Assembly: GCA_021234155.1 (NCBI GenBank)
Contig: JAJEKV010000010.1
Coordinates: 18,015,418 to 18,079,417, forward strand
DNA length: 64,000 bases
Reading direction: 5' to 3'
DNA from: Isoetes taiwanensis
Lineage: Eukaryota; Streptophyta; Lycopodiopsida; Isoetales; Isoetaceae
The notes under the pieces are model-generated. The model was not told where the DNA came from, did no database searches, and worked only from the letters and a program-made list of their open reading frames with translations. Below are positions 28,850 through 40,112 of this stretch, piece by piece. Position 1 is the stretch's first letter. Each line of letters opens with the position of its first letter. The position numbers were made by a program, and so were the translations under genes.

Positions 28850-31168
28850 CTATTGTGCTGCTCTCTTCGATTTCGTATACTCCTCCAAGGTTAAATCGTC
28901 GTCAGTCTCTGTTTCAGAATCATTGGGAACTACTTGCTAGGTGGCATGGTTTGAGGCAAATTGAGAACAGGAGCCACTGGATTGAACATTGGATTGAAGA
29001 TACTGGAGGGAAACTAAAGGTTCTGCACCTGGCTTGAATTCCATGATTCAGCATTCAAACTTGATACACCTGCAAAAAAGAAAATTATTAGAGATACAGA
29101 ATTAAGAAAATTATTTTATAGAATTAAGAAATGTGCAATTACAGGTTCAATGAGAAGCAATGCACACCTTGATCATTTGATGGAATATCTTCATCTGGCA
29201 CCTTATCTTCTTGATCTGTTTGGGAAACCTCATGCACTAAAACCTCTTCAACCACTTTCTTTGCAACAGGTCCCTTGGATTTTGCTCGTGTACTTCTGCC
29301 ATTGACTTTGGCTTTAGCTCGTTTCATTGGACTCACAGGTGGTTGGAAACGTTTGGGTTTCTGGTTTTTCCTTCCAATTTTGCTAGCCTTGAGTGGTTCT
29401 GCAGTTGTTGGTGGTTCTATTGCTTCCTCTTCAGTTGCTGTTTGGTGTGCAGGTGGTTCCTCTCGTTCTTTCACACTCTTGTCTGATAAATAAAACCAGT
29501 TGTGTTACGCATAGAGTACGGAGTCAAAATTCTTATCATAACAGACATGCATACCTAAAGTAAGAGTCTGATCCATATCACGAACATGTTCTTCTGCTGC
29601 TACAGCTTCTGTAGTTGCCTTCTTTTCTTTATCTTGACAATAACAAATTCAAATGCATTAGAAGCCAATAACTTATCCAAGGATTTTGATTTAAAATAAT
29701 GCAGTACCTGTTTTTTGGGAAACCTTGGAGCGTGTTAGTGACACTCTTCTAACTTCCAACTTTGCAGCTAATTTGAACTCAGAATCTTGGTCTTCTTTAC
29801 TCAAGGTATTTTCTAAACTGTTGTCAACATCGACATCATCTGCTATTTTATGAGGCACATAATTCATGTACCCTAACTCAAGAAGATTTTCAAGGATATT
29901 GGCCTTGCACACATGACATTGCAACTTCTCAATGCACAATTGGAAGCAAAATAAGTGGAACTTGTGCCCACAAAGCAACTGCACATGCAGTTCATAATCT
30001 GAACAGAAAGCCATTCCACAAACCAAGCAGCCACTCAACCATCAGCAAAAGGCCAATTACCTGCAGATGGATTAATAAAACTTGCCCCAACATAATTGTC
30101 TCGAAGATGTTTCAAGTTAATACATTTTTGTTGCAGATCAATTTGGGCCTCTTTTTTAATGTTGATCAGCATGTTCAACCTATTTATTTCTTGTTCTATT
30201 GCAACTCTGTCATCAGCCTCTTCTTTCCTTTTCAGCAGGGTTAGCAGAGAAAGGCCTAATCTATTTTCTTCATCACTCAATTTCTTCAAGGCAACTTCTT
30301 CTTCTGGAGAAACTGTTGTAAGATCTTCTATTTTATCTTTTACCTCTTTTATATCCTTGCATAGGCAAGATGCAGATAGATCAAGACCCAATAAAACACC
30401 ATTGGTAGTAATTCTTCGTGTTTCTTTCTTGTTTTAGCTGTTCCTCTAACACAGTCAGCTCGTCACTGAACATATGCATATCTGCCTCCAAACAAGCTAA
30501 AGCACAAGAAATATGCTTCACACTAGACTCATAAGAGTTACTTCTTTTCTGGTTTGTTCTTTTAGAATGCTGCAAAGAGCTGGCAGCAAATCGTGCCCAA
30601 TTAGTTTTAAAACTACATGGGTCTGCAAGTGCCCTTTTAGTATGCTGCCATGCAAACCCTTTGACAAATTGTGTTCTTGCCTCTTTGTTTTTTAAATCAT
30701 ACTGATAGATCTTAGTTACCAAATCATGAAGTTCATCTGCAAATTGAGGACGGATTTGATGGAGCTTTATCTTTCCCTCCTTCAGGTCTGACTGCCACAC
30801 TTAAAAAATCATCCATGGTGCATTCATCTTTCCTCAAAGAAGACGGATCCCTTCCTTCAATAGGCAAGCACCTGTATACATTGAATTCTTCTACAGAATT
30901 TGTAAACCGCATTATCTGATGGAAAAAATAAGGCAATCGATTAATGTAAAACTATCTAAACTTAATGGAAATTTAGGGGCTAATATTGAACAGCAAAAGC
31001 GAGAATAGGGAAAAAGTAAGGCATGCAAACCTTTCCGGCCATGTCGCCACTTTCCTGAAAATGCAAAGGCAATGTGTATTCCATAGGGCTCAAAACCATG
31101 TCGAAATTTTTTGCTGAAGCATCCAATGATGGAAATCTCTCACCAAGGACAGCCATGATGAGGATCAT
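28850..31168 (-). pseudogene. Accessory coiled-coil/RING-like protein gene of the two-gene transposon, several lesions
   Basis: Reads leftward. Exon 1 is 31168-31031 (MILIMAVLGERFPSLDAS, donor AAG|GTTTGC). Exon 2 starts at 30915 after a good acceptor (TTTTCCATCAG) and continues through a helical region (FADELHDLVTKIYQYDLKN, WQHTKRALADPCSF) with frameshifts near 30790 and 30400. A long coiled coil follows (about 30370-30100). At 30029-29907 is a RING-H2-like finger: C-x2-C, 15 residues, C-G-H-x2-H-x2-C, 11 residues, C-x2-C. Then come basic segments (29400-29230) and an acidic tail ending at TAG 28850. Function is unknown; a DNA- or partner-binding or ubiquitin-ligase-like helper are possibilities. 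It shares terminal repeats with the transposase, which suggests a role in its mobility. Confidence 0.6.
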
Positions 31169-31353
31169 CTGCTCGGTTGCAGAGATTGAAGCCCCACAAA
31201 AAAGGTGCTCCGGAGGGCTCGAGAAAACCCTAAAATTTGATTTTTGACGGGCTCGACTAAAAAAACCCCTGTTCAAAAATTTGAGTTCCAGGGTGCTTAG
31301 GGGGTGCTTGGCTAGCGCAAATATGCCCCCCACCTACACGCTTTGACCCATTA

Positions 31354-32480
31354 ATGTCACTCTCTAAATTTGCTAAAATTGTTATCTTGAAATGAAATGA
31401 AACACAAGCCCTATCTCAGCTATAATGCAATTATTTTCTCTGTTAATGCAATCTTGTCTGCCAAACTTTTGCAGACTATGATGATGCATCCATTAGCATT
31501 GACATGTCATACTGAAGATAGAAAAAATAGCTAAACATATCTAGCAGATATGAACAAAACCTATCTAATAAAACTATATACCTAGCAAATATGAACATTT
31601 GAACATGAAGAAAACAACTATCTAGAATTCAGAGCATTCCTTCAAGGATTCAAGCATCGTTCTTTGTTAAAGACAAAAGCAGCCTTCCATCTTTAGCACC
31701 AAAACGCTAGGCCCTTCATATTCATCTGTCAACCTAGCCCTTCTGTTTTCCAAACAGAAACCACTGTTTCTTCCTTGCATCTGCCACAGTCAGAATTTTT
31801 AATAGAATTGCCATCCTTTTCAAATAGCAGTTCCCAATCAAGAACTCTAAAATGCATCGATAGCTCTTCTCTTAAGTGCTAAATTGCTGACGATTATAAG
31901 CTCTATTTTCTGTGACTTCTGGCTCTATGTAAGAGGGCAATCCTGTGATGCCATGACTTTTTTATCTCTAAATCGATCCAATTGATGGAACAAAGTTTTC
32001 GGCCTTGATATCCTGCCTGTTTAGCTACATGAATTGGCGTTGTTCAGATATCATATCCGTATTTATCCTGCTATTGTGAAATGCAGTCGTCATTTATATA
32101 AGCAATGACACCACTTGGTAGAGCATAAGATTAGACTGCTCAAAAACCCACTGTAGTGGCAGCTTATACCATCAACCAGAACTGGCGGGATTGCTTAAGA
32201 CCATCCCCAGTAGCATTTGCGGCCAAGAAATTTAGGGTAAACTCTTTGTGCTTAAAGCATGATAGATGTTTTGCATTTGAAGTTACATGCCTTTTCTCTC
32301 TAGTTTGAGAGTTACTCATCCAAATTGCCTCACATTCTTCAAAGTGCATAGAGTGTTGGTGATGATTCAATGTGAATTTGATACTCTCATCACTCCAACT
32401 GCATTAGTCAAAAGCCTTCAGAGCGTTATAGCTTTTGTTTTGCTTGCATTTTTACTATAATATCATATACAAAGCCAAAT
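31354..32480. other. Non-coding flank of the transposon
   Basis: About 1.1 kb, AT-rich, with no gene or repeat structure that I can support. Confidence 0.5.
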
Positions 32481-32881
32481 ATCAAACAAGATGCTTCCTT
32501 TGTTTTATAAGGGATCCATTTGAACCACTTGCATGTGCTTAATACACCCCAATGTCTTTGCATATAAACCCTAAAAAACATTCCTGCCAATATTGCATCA
32601 TTATCCATCCAAAAGAACCACTTTGTTTGAATGCACACAGGAGGAGCTAAGCCCAACATTCTGCCCTTTGGTCATTAAACTAATCAAACAAGATGCTTCC
32701 TTTGTTTTATCAAGGGATCCATTGGAACCACTTGCATGTGCTTAATACACTCCAATGTCTTTGCATATAAACCCAACAAAACATTCCTGCCAATAGTGCA
32801 TCATTATCCATCCAAAATGTGCCAGCATGAGCATCATATAGGAGGAGCTAAGCCCAACATTCTGCCCTTTGGTCATTAAAC
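32481..32881. repeat. Tandem duplication, period about 202 bp
   Basis: Two adjacent copies, 32481-32680 and 32683-32881, both running from ATCAAACAAGATGCTTCC through CTTGCATGTGCTTAATACAC to GGTCATTAAAC. They differ by scattered substitutions and a changed stretch around 32625 versus 32825, so the duplication is not recent. Confidence 0.9.
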
Positions 32882-33929
32882 CTAGCTTGCCAACAATATC
32901 TAACCAGATGCATCCAATGAAATGTTATCCAAATTTGTAGGAAAACTATTACAAGATGGCCTTCAGAAATCAAGCATTGGCAAGAAAAGTAGCATAATAA
33001 AAGATGTGACATTAAATCAATGAATGGCAGGTATAAAGGGAGGATTGGAAAGAGAAAAAAATATTGGAGCCACATATGTAACAACTGCAATGCAACGCTA
33101 GTAATGGTAAGAGCTGGCCTGCCGTTTACACATCCTGCAAGAAAAGAAACTATACCTCATCTAATTTCTGGTTTCGCCATGATAGAGAAGCCCTAGAATG
33201 TATGTTTGTTGTTGCTGCTCACAGTGGAGACTGAAGTGTTGCTGCTCACAGTGGAGATTGTGGAGTTGCTGCTCACAGTGAAGATCGTGGAATGTTTCCA
33301 GAGAGTAACTCGATAGCCTGCTGGAGAAGGGCTTCGGCTATGCTGCAATGGCTGTTGTGAAAGCTCCGCAGATCACCATAGCGAGAAGAATAGGCAACAG
33401 GCTGATTACCAGGAGATTATCTCAAACATCCAGTTTAGGCCAGTCACCAAGCATATCCAGGTATATAGTAGTATATATTTGATATATGCCCTTTACCCAC
33501 ATGAGCAAGGGTTTGCCCTTATGGGCAACCCAAAAATTGGTTTGGGCATAATCAGCAAGTTTCCTAATAGATCTAACCCAGCCTACCAGCTACATACTTC
33601 CCAATGGACCCAACCCAGCCTACGGCTACATACTTCCCCACAATTCCTATCAAGAATATCACTATCTATAGTAGAAACTTTTCCTCCCTTGTTGTGAATT
33701 ATGGTTCTTAAGAGGAAATACGCATCTTGGCACGAACACGATCTATTTCAGGTCAGGCCTCGAAGTCAAAAAATCATAAGACAGACATAGAACTTTGGTT
33801 TTGAGTAAAGTGACTTTTGCTGAATAGAGGAAGACTCTAGCAGCAGTGTTGGAGTTCTTAGCTTCCCTTTTTAAAAAGCATGCCAATTTCAGTTGAAGCA
33901 ATTTGGACATAATATCCAGAATCTATTAT
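32882..33929. other. Downstream flank of RPL13A with a short tandem repeat
   Basis: About 1 kb. 33205-33290 has three tandem copies of a GTTGCTGCTCACAGTGGAGA-like unit (about 27 bp). The first 100-200 bp downstream of the RPL13A stop (33929 leftward) should be its 3' UTR, though no strong poly(A) signal stands out. Confidence 0.5.
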
Positions 33930-34894
33930 TTAGTAGCTCACAGGCTCCAAAACTGACTTCACATCCTTTAGTTGTTCATCAGCAACTTTCTCAGCTTTGT
34001 GGCGAAGCCTAAGCAATTGTTTCTTCCTTTCATAGAAAACCTTAGCTTTCACCTTCCTCTTCTCTTCCAGTTCCTGTCCAATTAACAACAGGGGCATTTG
34101 AAATCCAATTTTCATTTGCAGACATAAAACTAAAAGACTCCTGCTTTCTTCATCATTACCTTGATTGTATCATAGTGATGCCATCCAACTTCAGATGACA
34201 GACGTCCAAGCAAACAGAACTTGTGGCCTGGTTGCAATCTCAAAACCCTAAATACAGAAGAAAACTTATGTAAGCCTCTGTCTGCAGGTGTATAAAACAT
34301 ATAGAATGTAGGAAACATACTTCAAAGCGTCTGGAATGACCATCTTTTTCATTTTATCATAAGGTGGAGGGCAACCTTCAAAGGCTTTTAATCGTTCCAA
34401 TGCAGCAGCACCACGTTTAGTCTTATGGGGTATCATTCTAATCGGTAAATACTACTTGTCAGTCCAATCAAAATTCTAATCAGTAAACTTTCTCTATACT
34501 TATTAAATGAGAATGTAGGGTAGCACTGTGTTACTCACCCCCTGAGTGTCCTCCATAGAATGCGAGCAGGAGCCCTAAAATGAATGGGTCCTTTACTAGG
34601 CTTGGTGTTCATGCGTTTTCTTAAGAAGCGCAAATATTTCATCTTCTGGCGAACTAGACCACCAGACAAACAGATCTCCTCGCATCTTACCACGACCTAA
34701 ACGGATCAATATTACTTAATAAGCATGTTCTAACGTGAAAACCATGTAAAACGATGCAAGAAAAAAAATAGAAAACGAACCACTTTCTGTCCGCTGAGAA
34801 GCTCCTTAACCAGAATGGAGGCCAGTCTACCAAGCATGTGGTGGCGAGCATCCACCACCACCACTCCTTTGCATATGGCCGACGCCGTGACCAT
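33930..34894 (-). CDS. RPL13A: Large-subunit ribosomal protein uL13 (L13a), intact, five coding exons
   Basis: Host gene. Exons (minus strand): 34894-34784, 34696-34539, 34437-34321, 34247-34160, 34073-33930. All introns are GT-AG (87, 101, 73 and 86 bp) and the joined frame is 205 residues plus stop, the usual length. Family landmarks: [16 protein letters not shown] near the N-terminus, [58 protein letters not shown] and a C-terminal helix ending in LEPVSY. uL13 is a component of the cytosolic 60S subunit. The start is set by the first ATG before the conserved N-terminus. No lesion seen. It is the only clearly functional host gene in the window. Confidence 0.95.
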
Positions 34895-35100
34895 TGTATC
34901 GCCCGAGCTTTATTCCGGCTGCTTGAGCCCTAAAGTACTGTGGAAAAGCAAGATAGGTTCAGGGACAATAACTAGGGTGCCGGCTTTTAAATTTGGGCTA
35001 AAAAAAGAATACACTGCGTATAAAATACCCTAGGGAACATAACATTTACATGTGCAACACATAAGGGTAATTTACACATAGTAGTTTACATTAATCTAAG
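34895..35100 (-). promoter_or_regulatory. Presumed RPL13A promoter and 5' UTR
   Basis: Immediately upstream of the ATG. TGGGCT at 34994-34999 (about 100 bp upstream) resembles the site II element (TGGGCY) common in plant ribosomal-protein promoters, and ACCCTAG/CCCTAAA words lie nearby, reminiscent of the telo-box. Motif matches only. Confidence 0.4.
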
Positions 35101-36293
35101 TAGTTTCCAATCGTTTTTTCCATGTATTATGGCGTTTGGTTCATCTTTCATTGTACGCCATCGATGTGGGGAATATTCCTGGCATTGTACCAGATCGATG
35201 GCCCACATCATTTACAACTAAAGCGAGACAAACTTTTCCAATGGTGCACCTTGACCTCAATGGTTTAAAACCACAATATCATTAAACCAGAGAATTTACA
35301 TAAGCCTTGGTAGGCGAAACAGCATGCACAACAAGTCCGCACCGCCGGACCTGGGAAAATTAGCGTGGGCCGAGTTATCCGAATCGAAATTCGGCTTCTG
35401 AATTAGAACTGACATTTGATCTATATATTTGCTGCCACTAAAAGCCAATCCCATGCTCCGGTATAACCCGCAATTTCTTTGCCTCTGGCGCATGAATTCC
35501 TTTCGCGGAGGCTAATCAGACAGTTTGATCGCCCATCTGCCGCAAAAGGGCATATTTGCACATCAAAATCTTCAGGATCTTCCCTTCGCCAGGGGAAGCT
35601 GACGATCCCACACAGCTTTTCTTTCTTAATGCCTCCCCTGTTTTAACTCTAATGCTTCCCCTGTTTCCCTGAGAGTGAGTCTTCTCCCTTTGAATTCCGG
35701 AAATTCGATCTTTGAGGCAGAAAGATCATCTGAGCAACTATTAGATTCAATTTAGGGGAGGCTTTGACAGATCCCGCCTTTCCTTTTTCATCTAAATGTC
35801 TCTGATTCATGCGGTTATGCGACAGATTGGAAACCTTCTCCTTGCCCAAATGCCCTGTTGCTGGGGATCTATGTCGAGCTTGCTCGCCTGCTTGACAGCA
35901 TCGGGCCTTTCTTGAATCGCCTGAATCAGCCGGAATCCTTGAGCGCTCCTAACAGGGGAGAAATCAGAGTGGTTCGTCTCCACCATACCGACGCGTTCGC
36001 CTGCCTCTCCCAGACGCCGCCCTCTGTACAAACACCACAGGGCAGGAAAGCGAATGGCTCGTGCCTTCCAAATTCGGCTTTCTGGAATTCATCCTTCGCA
36101 AAAAAGATGCATGCAAAAAGGGAGTTCCAGACCACCCAAAATAGCATGAAACACTCAAGCTCCTCTCACATGGCAAATTATACGATTTCTTATACAATAC
36201 CATACGCAAATCATAGTCCAAACCACTGCCTGAAACCCCTATCCCAACCCAAAACGAAATTAGCACACTATATGTATCATCACATAATATTAA
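35101..36293. other. Non-coding stretch between RPL13A and the Helitron
   Basis: About 1.2 kb. An apparent 188-residue plus-strand frame at 35858-36424 runs across the Helitron end and shows no domain, so I do not call it. Nothing else recognisable. Confidence 0.5.
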
Positions 36294-36320
36294 CTAGTAA
36301 ACGTGTGCCCGGCGTTGCCT
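36294..36320 (-). terminator. Helitron-1 3' terminal hairpin and CTAG end
   Basis: Stem CCAGGC / GCCGGG with a short loop, then ACACGTTTACTAG. In Helitrons this hairpin marks the end of the transferred strand. Insertion appears between A and T, as expected. Confidence 0.75.
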
Positions 36321-36321
36321 G

Positions 36322-37496
36322 GCCAATGTTCTGGGCATGTGTTTTTACTTTGCCTTTAACGTCCCTATGTGCAACTTCGACATTATTTGCTTTTGTAATT
36401 ATTTTTATTATTGACATTGTGTAATTGACAGTATCATCTGCGTTCATGGATTTCAATAGAGAAAACAATATTTTATAAGAAAAGTGTAGATAGTTAAATG
36501 TAACTCTGGAAAGACATGTCCAACATTGATGCTGAAAATGTCACTCTTACAAGTAGTTGAGTACATCAACAAAAAATAGGTACAAAAATACAAAAACATA
36601 AAATCTTGTCCTAGCTCATTGATGTATTTTAGTTCATGATGAAACTCTAAATATGCATCTCCACATGACGCACATCACCAAGGGCCTAGTGTTGTACTTT
36701 GTTAGATGCTCCCGTGATATCTTCACTTCTCCGACGGATAACATCTTAGCTGCGGTAAAAGTGAAATGCATGGGCGAGTCATTGATACGAACTGCCTATG
36801 ACGTCTCACACAAGCACATGAGATAACTTATCCCGAAGGTAGGCTCGTATAATGGAATCGGATACCACATCGGAAAGAAATGATCTGTAGACCCTAAAAA
36901 GTATTCCATTACATATTCTTTTGCTACCAAAACACCAATTCACCAGTGTACGGTGTCATTTCTCATCTGATAAAAAAATATACACTATTGAAGTTTAGTC
37001 AAAAGACTACATTATCCAATAAATAGATACATGTACTCTATCCTCCACCTACCTCTCTCAAAGCACATCCGTGTAAACAACGTTCCCTTGGGTAGACTTG
37101 AGCAAACAGGAAGTCATCAATTAGTTGGATAAAGTGCTCCAACGTGACAACCTCGTCAGTGCAAAATATTTCTTTGAGCTTTGCAATGAGCTCCTCAATT
37201 TCCACGCTCTATGTACATGAGCATGGTATTTTTGTTCCCAATCATACCATGACCCAAGAGCACGTATGACAAAAGTAACATGGGAGATGTGATAACTCCT
37301 GTCACCCTTTAAGTATGTGGTGACATGGTGACCGAAGACATACCACGGGACCAAAATGCGCACCATCTACATGCATGAAGAAATAAGTAAGTATAATAAA
37401 AATGAAAGGAAGAAAGAAAGTAGAATATGTCAATGAGAACAAAGAAACATTAGAAGTAGTGATGATTTTAAGTATTAGACTCACACTTAGAGGAGT
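36322..37496. other. Non-coding 3' region of Helitron-1
   Basis: About 1.2 kb between the helicase stop and the terminal hairpin. A minus-strand frame at 37366-37121 (VTTYLKGDRSYHISHVTFVI) may be a captured gene scrap. I cannot assign it. Confidence 0.4.
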
Positions 37497-40112
37497 TCTT
37501 TATATACAATATTTATTGTATATCTTGATCTGTCGATATCCATTAGGGTTTTTTTGAGATTAAAAAAGGGCCTTCAAAATATGACAACTAAGCCAAATGA
37601 AGATAAATGAACTACCAATCAGAAATCAGAGCCTGACGGGTCCAGTCAGCAAAACTGTTATAACTAACTCACTGGATCACATTTTCTAGCATAATTATTG
37701 ATAGAAAAGTCCAAATGAGCTCTCGTTTAGTGCAATGGATAGATCTCCTCGAGATCTTTCCAATCTTATATGTTTTGCACATATTTTAACCACTTATGAT
37801 TGTCAAAACTCTAAAAAATATGGTTTTTACCATTTTTTACTATCCTCACTAGGCTAACAGATATGCAAACCATCCAAGGTTGGAAAGATCTCAATGAGAT
37901 CTATCTATTGCACCAAACAAGAGCTCATTTGGACTTTTCTATCAACACTTATGCTAGAAAATGTGATCCAGTGAGTTAGTTATAACTGTTTTGCTGACTG
38001 GATTACCAGTTCTATTTTCTGATTGGTTGTTCATATAGCTTAGTCAACAGTTCTTAGAAGGCCCTTTTATGATCTCAAAAAATCCCTAATGCTGTAGAAG
38101 CATCTCCATCCTTTGATAGAATGAGTATCTTTATGCCTTGGATTTCTTGAGCTCTTGATAGTGCCACGTAGAGTTGTCCGTGACTGAATACTAGATTTGG
38201 TAAATACAAACCAACCATTTTCATTGTTTGGCCTGGGGACTTGTTGATTGTCATACCAAAAGCTGGACGCAATAGAAATTGTATGCGCTCAATTTGAAAT
38301 GAGAGTTTTGTATTATTTGGCACCAAAGGTATTTGAAATATGAACACTCTGCTTCTAATATTCTTTCCAGTGACAATCTCGACATCTATAGCATGTCTTC
38401 CCAATGAACGTATAATGAGGCAAGTGCCATTGTAAAGTCGCTTACGTGTAGAAACAGACCTCAATAACATGACAATCATGCCAACCTTCAAGGTTAATTG
38501 ATGAGGAGGCATTCCACTCGGAGTTTGCGCATTCAAAAATTCAATAGGATAGACCCATGTGTTATTCTCATTAACAGCTCGACCAGCACTGTAATAATCG
38601 ATAGGTGCAACAGGCAACCACTCTATCATCCTCTTGTTTACTTCATCTACATCCTCATTCAGTGACGTAAGATTGCCCTCTGCAGCCAATAGGACACACT
38701 TCTATAATTCATTGAAACATCAGGGAATGCCACGGCTAGCAAGCCATTTAAGTCCTGGGACTTCACACAAATCTCTTCTCGAAGACGTATTATGTCCGAT
38801 CCAATGTTAGGAAACGTGGCCTCAAGTCCATCTCCAACTCATAAGAGATACTCTGCAAATGTCTTTTGCTCTTCGCATCTCTTTCCACATTGTTCATTAC
38901 TCACATATTTATGTTTAGCTTATGTTCCTCGAGATGATCCCATATGTAAGAGCATTTTAAGGAAGCATGCACAATTTGGGGCCGATTTCCTCGTGGAACC
39001 ACAGGTGGAAGCTGACGAAAATATCCTCCTAAAACAACAATGAGTCCCCCAAACAATTTATCACATGACATCACGTCATGGAGCGTTCTATCCAGTGCTT
39101 CATAAGCATATTTATGCATCATTAAGGCCTCATCCCATATAATCATGCGAGTCATTCTTATCAATTTTGCCAGCTCCGACTACTTTGCAATATTGCAAGT
39201 TGATGTCTCATCTATGTTTATCGGTATCTTGAACCTTGAATGTGAAGTGCGCCCACCCTTCAATAAAGTGGATGCAAATCCTGAAGATACAACTGCAAGT
39301 GCAATGATACCTTTGGCATGAACATAAGACAACATGGTGTTAAAAGAAAATTCGTTTCCGAGCCGCTTGCACCCTGAACGAAAAACAACCGTCTTTTTTT
39401 CAACATTACGTGCTCGTCGATCACACAGTCGAAGATAACACGCTGGTTCTGATATAGGCAATCTATGTCTTCTTGCACCTCTACCATGTCTTCTTGAAAC
39501 ACCTCATCACGAAATATCATATATGGATCTATTGCACGCTCAGGAAGATTGAACTCAAACTCCCTTAAGGATCGTCTGACAGAGTTCGTATGATCTTCAA
39601 TGTCTAGCAGTGCCATGTCATTGATCACACACATTTACTGTTTGATCCTTTGCAATCCTTTGTGCCTCATGCAAGAAGTCATTGATCATAGAAAGCTTGA
39701 CTTCTTCCCACAATTGTAGCGGATTTGATGGTTCGCAATTTAAAATGATCATGGCAAATATGTGCCGCAATTGTGGTAGCATGCCCCATGCTGCTGCTTC
39801 TTGAAGAGATTCAAGCCATTCTATGTCATCTTGAAGCAATTCACGACTAATGCAAACTACTTTATATGTTGCACACAACTCCCCATGAAAAGAATGTAAA
39901 TTTTCAAAACTAATTGCACCTGTCACGCGGGTCATTCGTAGATAGTATCGCTCTCCTTTTGAAGGATTAACAAAGTACATGCATCCAATAGTGGGAAACT
40001 TTTGGGTATTGGATCTGTCCTGCCATTTTCGACTGGGTTTATCATAGGTAAACTTTTTAGGAAAATCATGGTAGAGCAATTGAGTAGCCCCTCTGTTTTC
40101 AGATACGTTCAT
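37497..40112 (-). pseudogene. Helitron Pif1-like helicase, decayed and interrupted
   Basis: Order on the minus strand: a Helitron-type region (YYLRMTRVTGAISFENLHSF, 40112-39620), the helicase start with a degraded Walker A (FVQGASGSETNF, where the P-loop Lys is not seen), GGRTSHSRFKIPI, Walker B region (IIWDEALMMHKYAYEAL), LGGYFRQLPPVVP, then the C-terminal half (LKVGMIVMLLR, FGMTINKSPGQTMK, FSHGQLYVALSRA). Near its end a 549-bp MITE is inserted at 38090-37542, after which the frame resumes (RYTINIVYKELL) to a TAA at 37497. Several frameshifts. The helicase would unwind DNA during rolling-circle transposition. Confidence 0.85.
37542..38090. mobile_element. 549-bp fold-back MITE inside the Helitron helicase
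   Basis: Arms of about 220 bp begin ATTAGGG-TTTTTTGAGAT and mirror each other at both ends, including GTTATAACTAACTCACTGGA and AGAAAAGTCCAAATGAGCTC in both arms. Helicase coding sequence is found on both sides. The right arm supplies the premature stop after GDASTA. TA or AT could be the target duplication but the palindromic end makes it ambiguous. Confidence 0.88.

Larger units (their letters stand above)
23613..31349. mobile_element. 7.7-kb two-gene DNA transposon of unsettled class (Sola-like?)
   Basis: Bounded by ATTA direct repeats at 23609-23612 and 31350-31353. Terminal inverted repeats: left GGGTGAAAGCG, CA, TAGGTGGGGG, ACAT (from 23613); right in reverse complement GGGTCAAAGCG, TG, TAGGTGGGGG, GCAT (from 31349). 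They agree at 23 of 27 bases. Subterminally, both ends carry GTGCTT-(T)AGGGG-(G)TGCTTG in the same strand orientation (about 23664-23682 and 31288-31308). Inside are two convergent genes: a transposase-like gene (+) and a coiled-coil/RING-like gene (-). A 4-bp target duplication and G-rich ends suggest the Sola superfamily. That is a hypothesis from general knowledge, not a match I could test. Confidence 0.8.

Noticed and set aside
34074-34159. C/D-box snoRNA in RPL13A intron 4, as in animal RPL13A genes
   Set aside because: A C-box-like ATGATGA occurs near the 5' end of the intron, but there is no matching CTGA D box near the 3' end.
35858-36424. 188-codon plus-strand frame
   Set aside because: Crosses the Helitron 3' end, has no domain and low-complexity composition.
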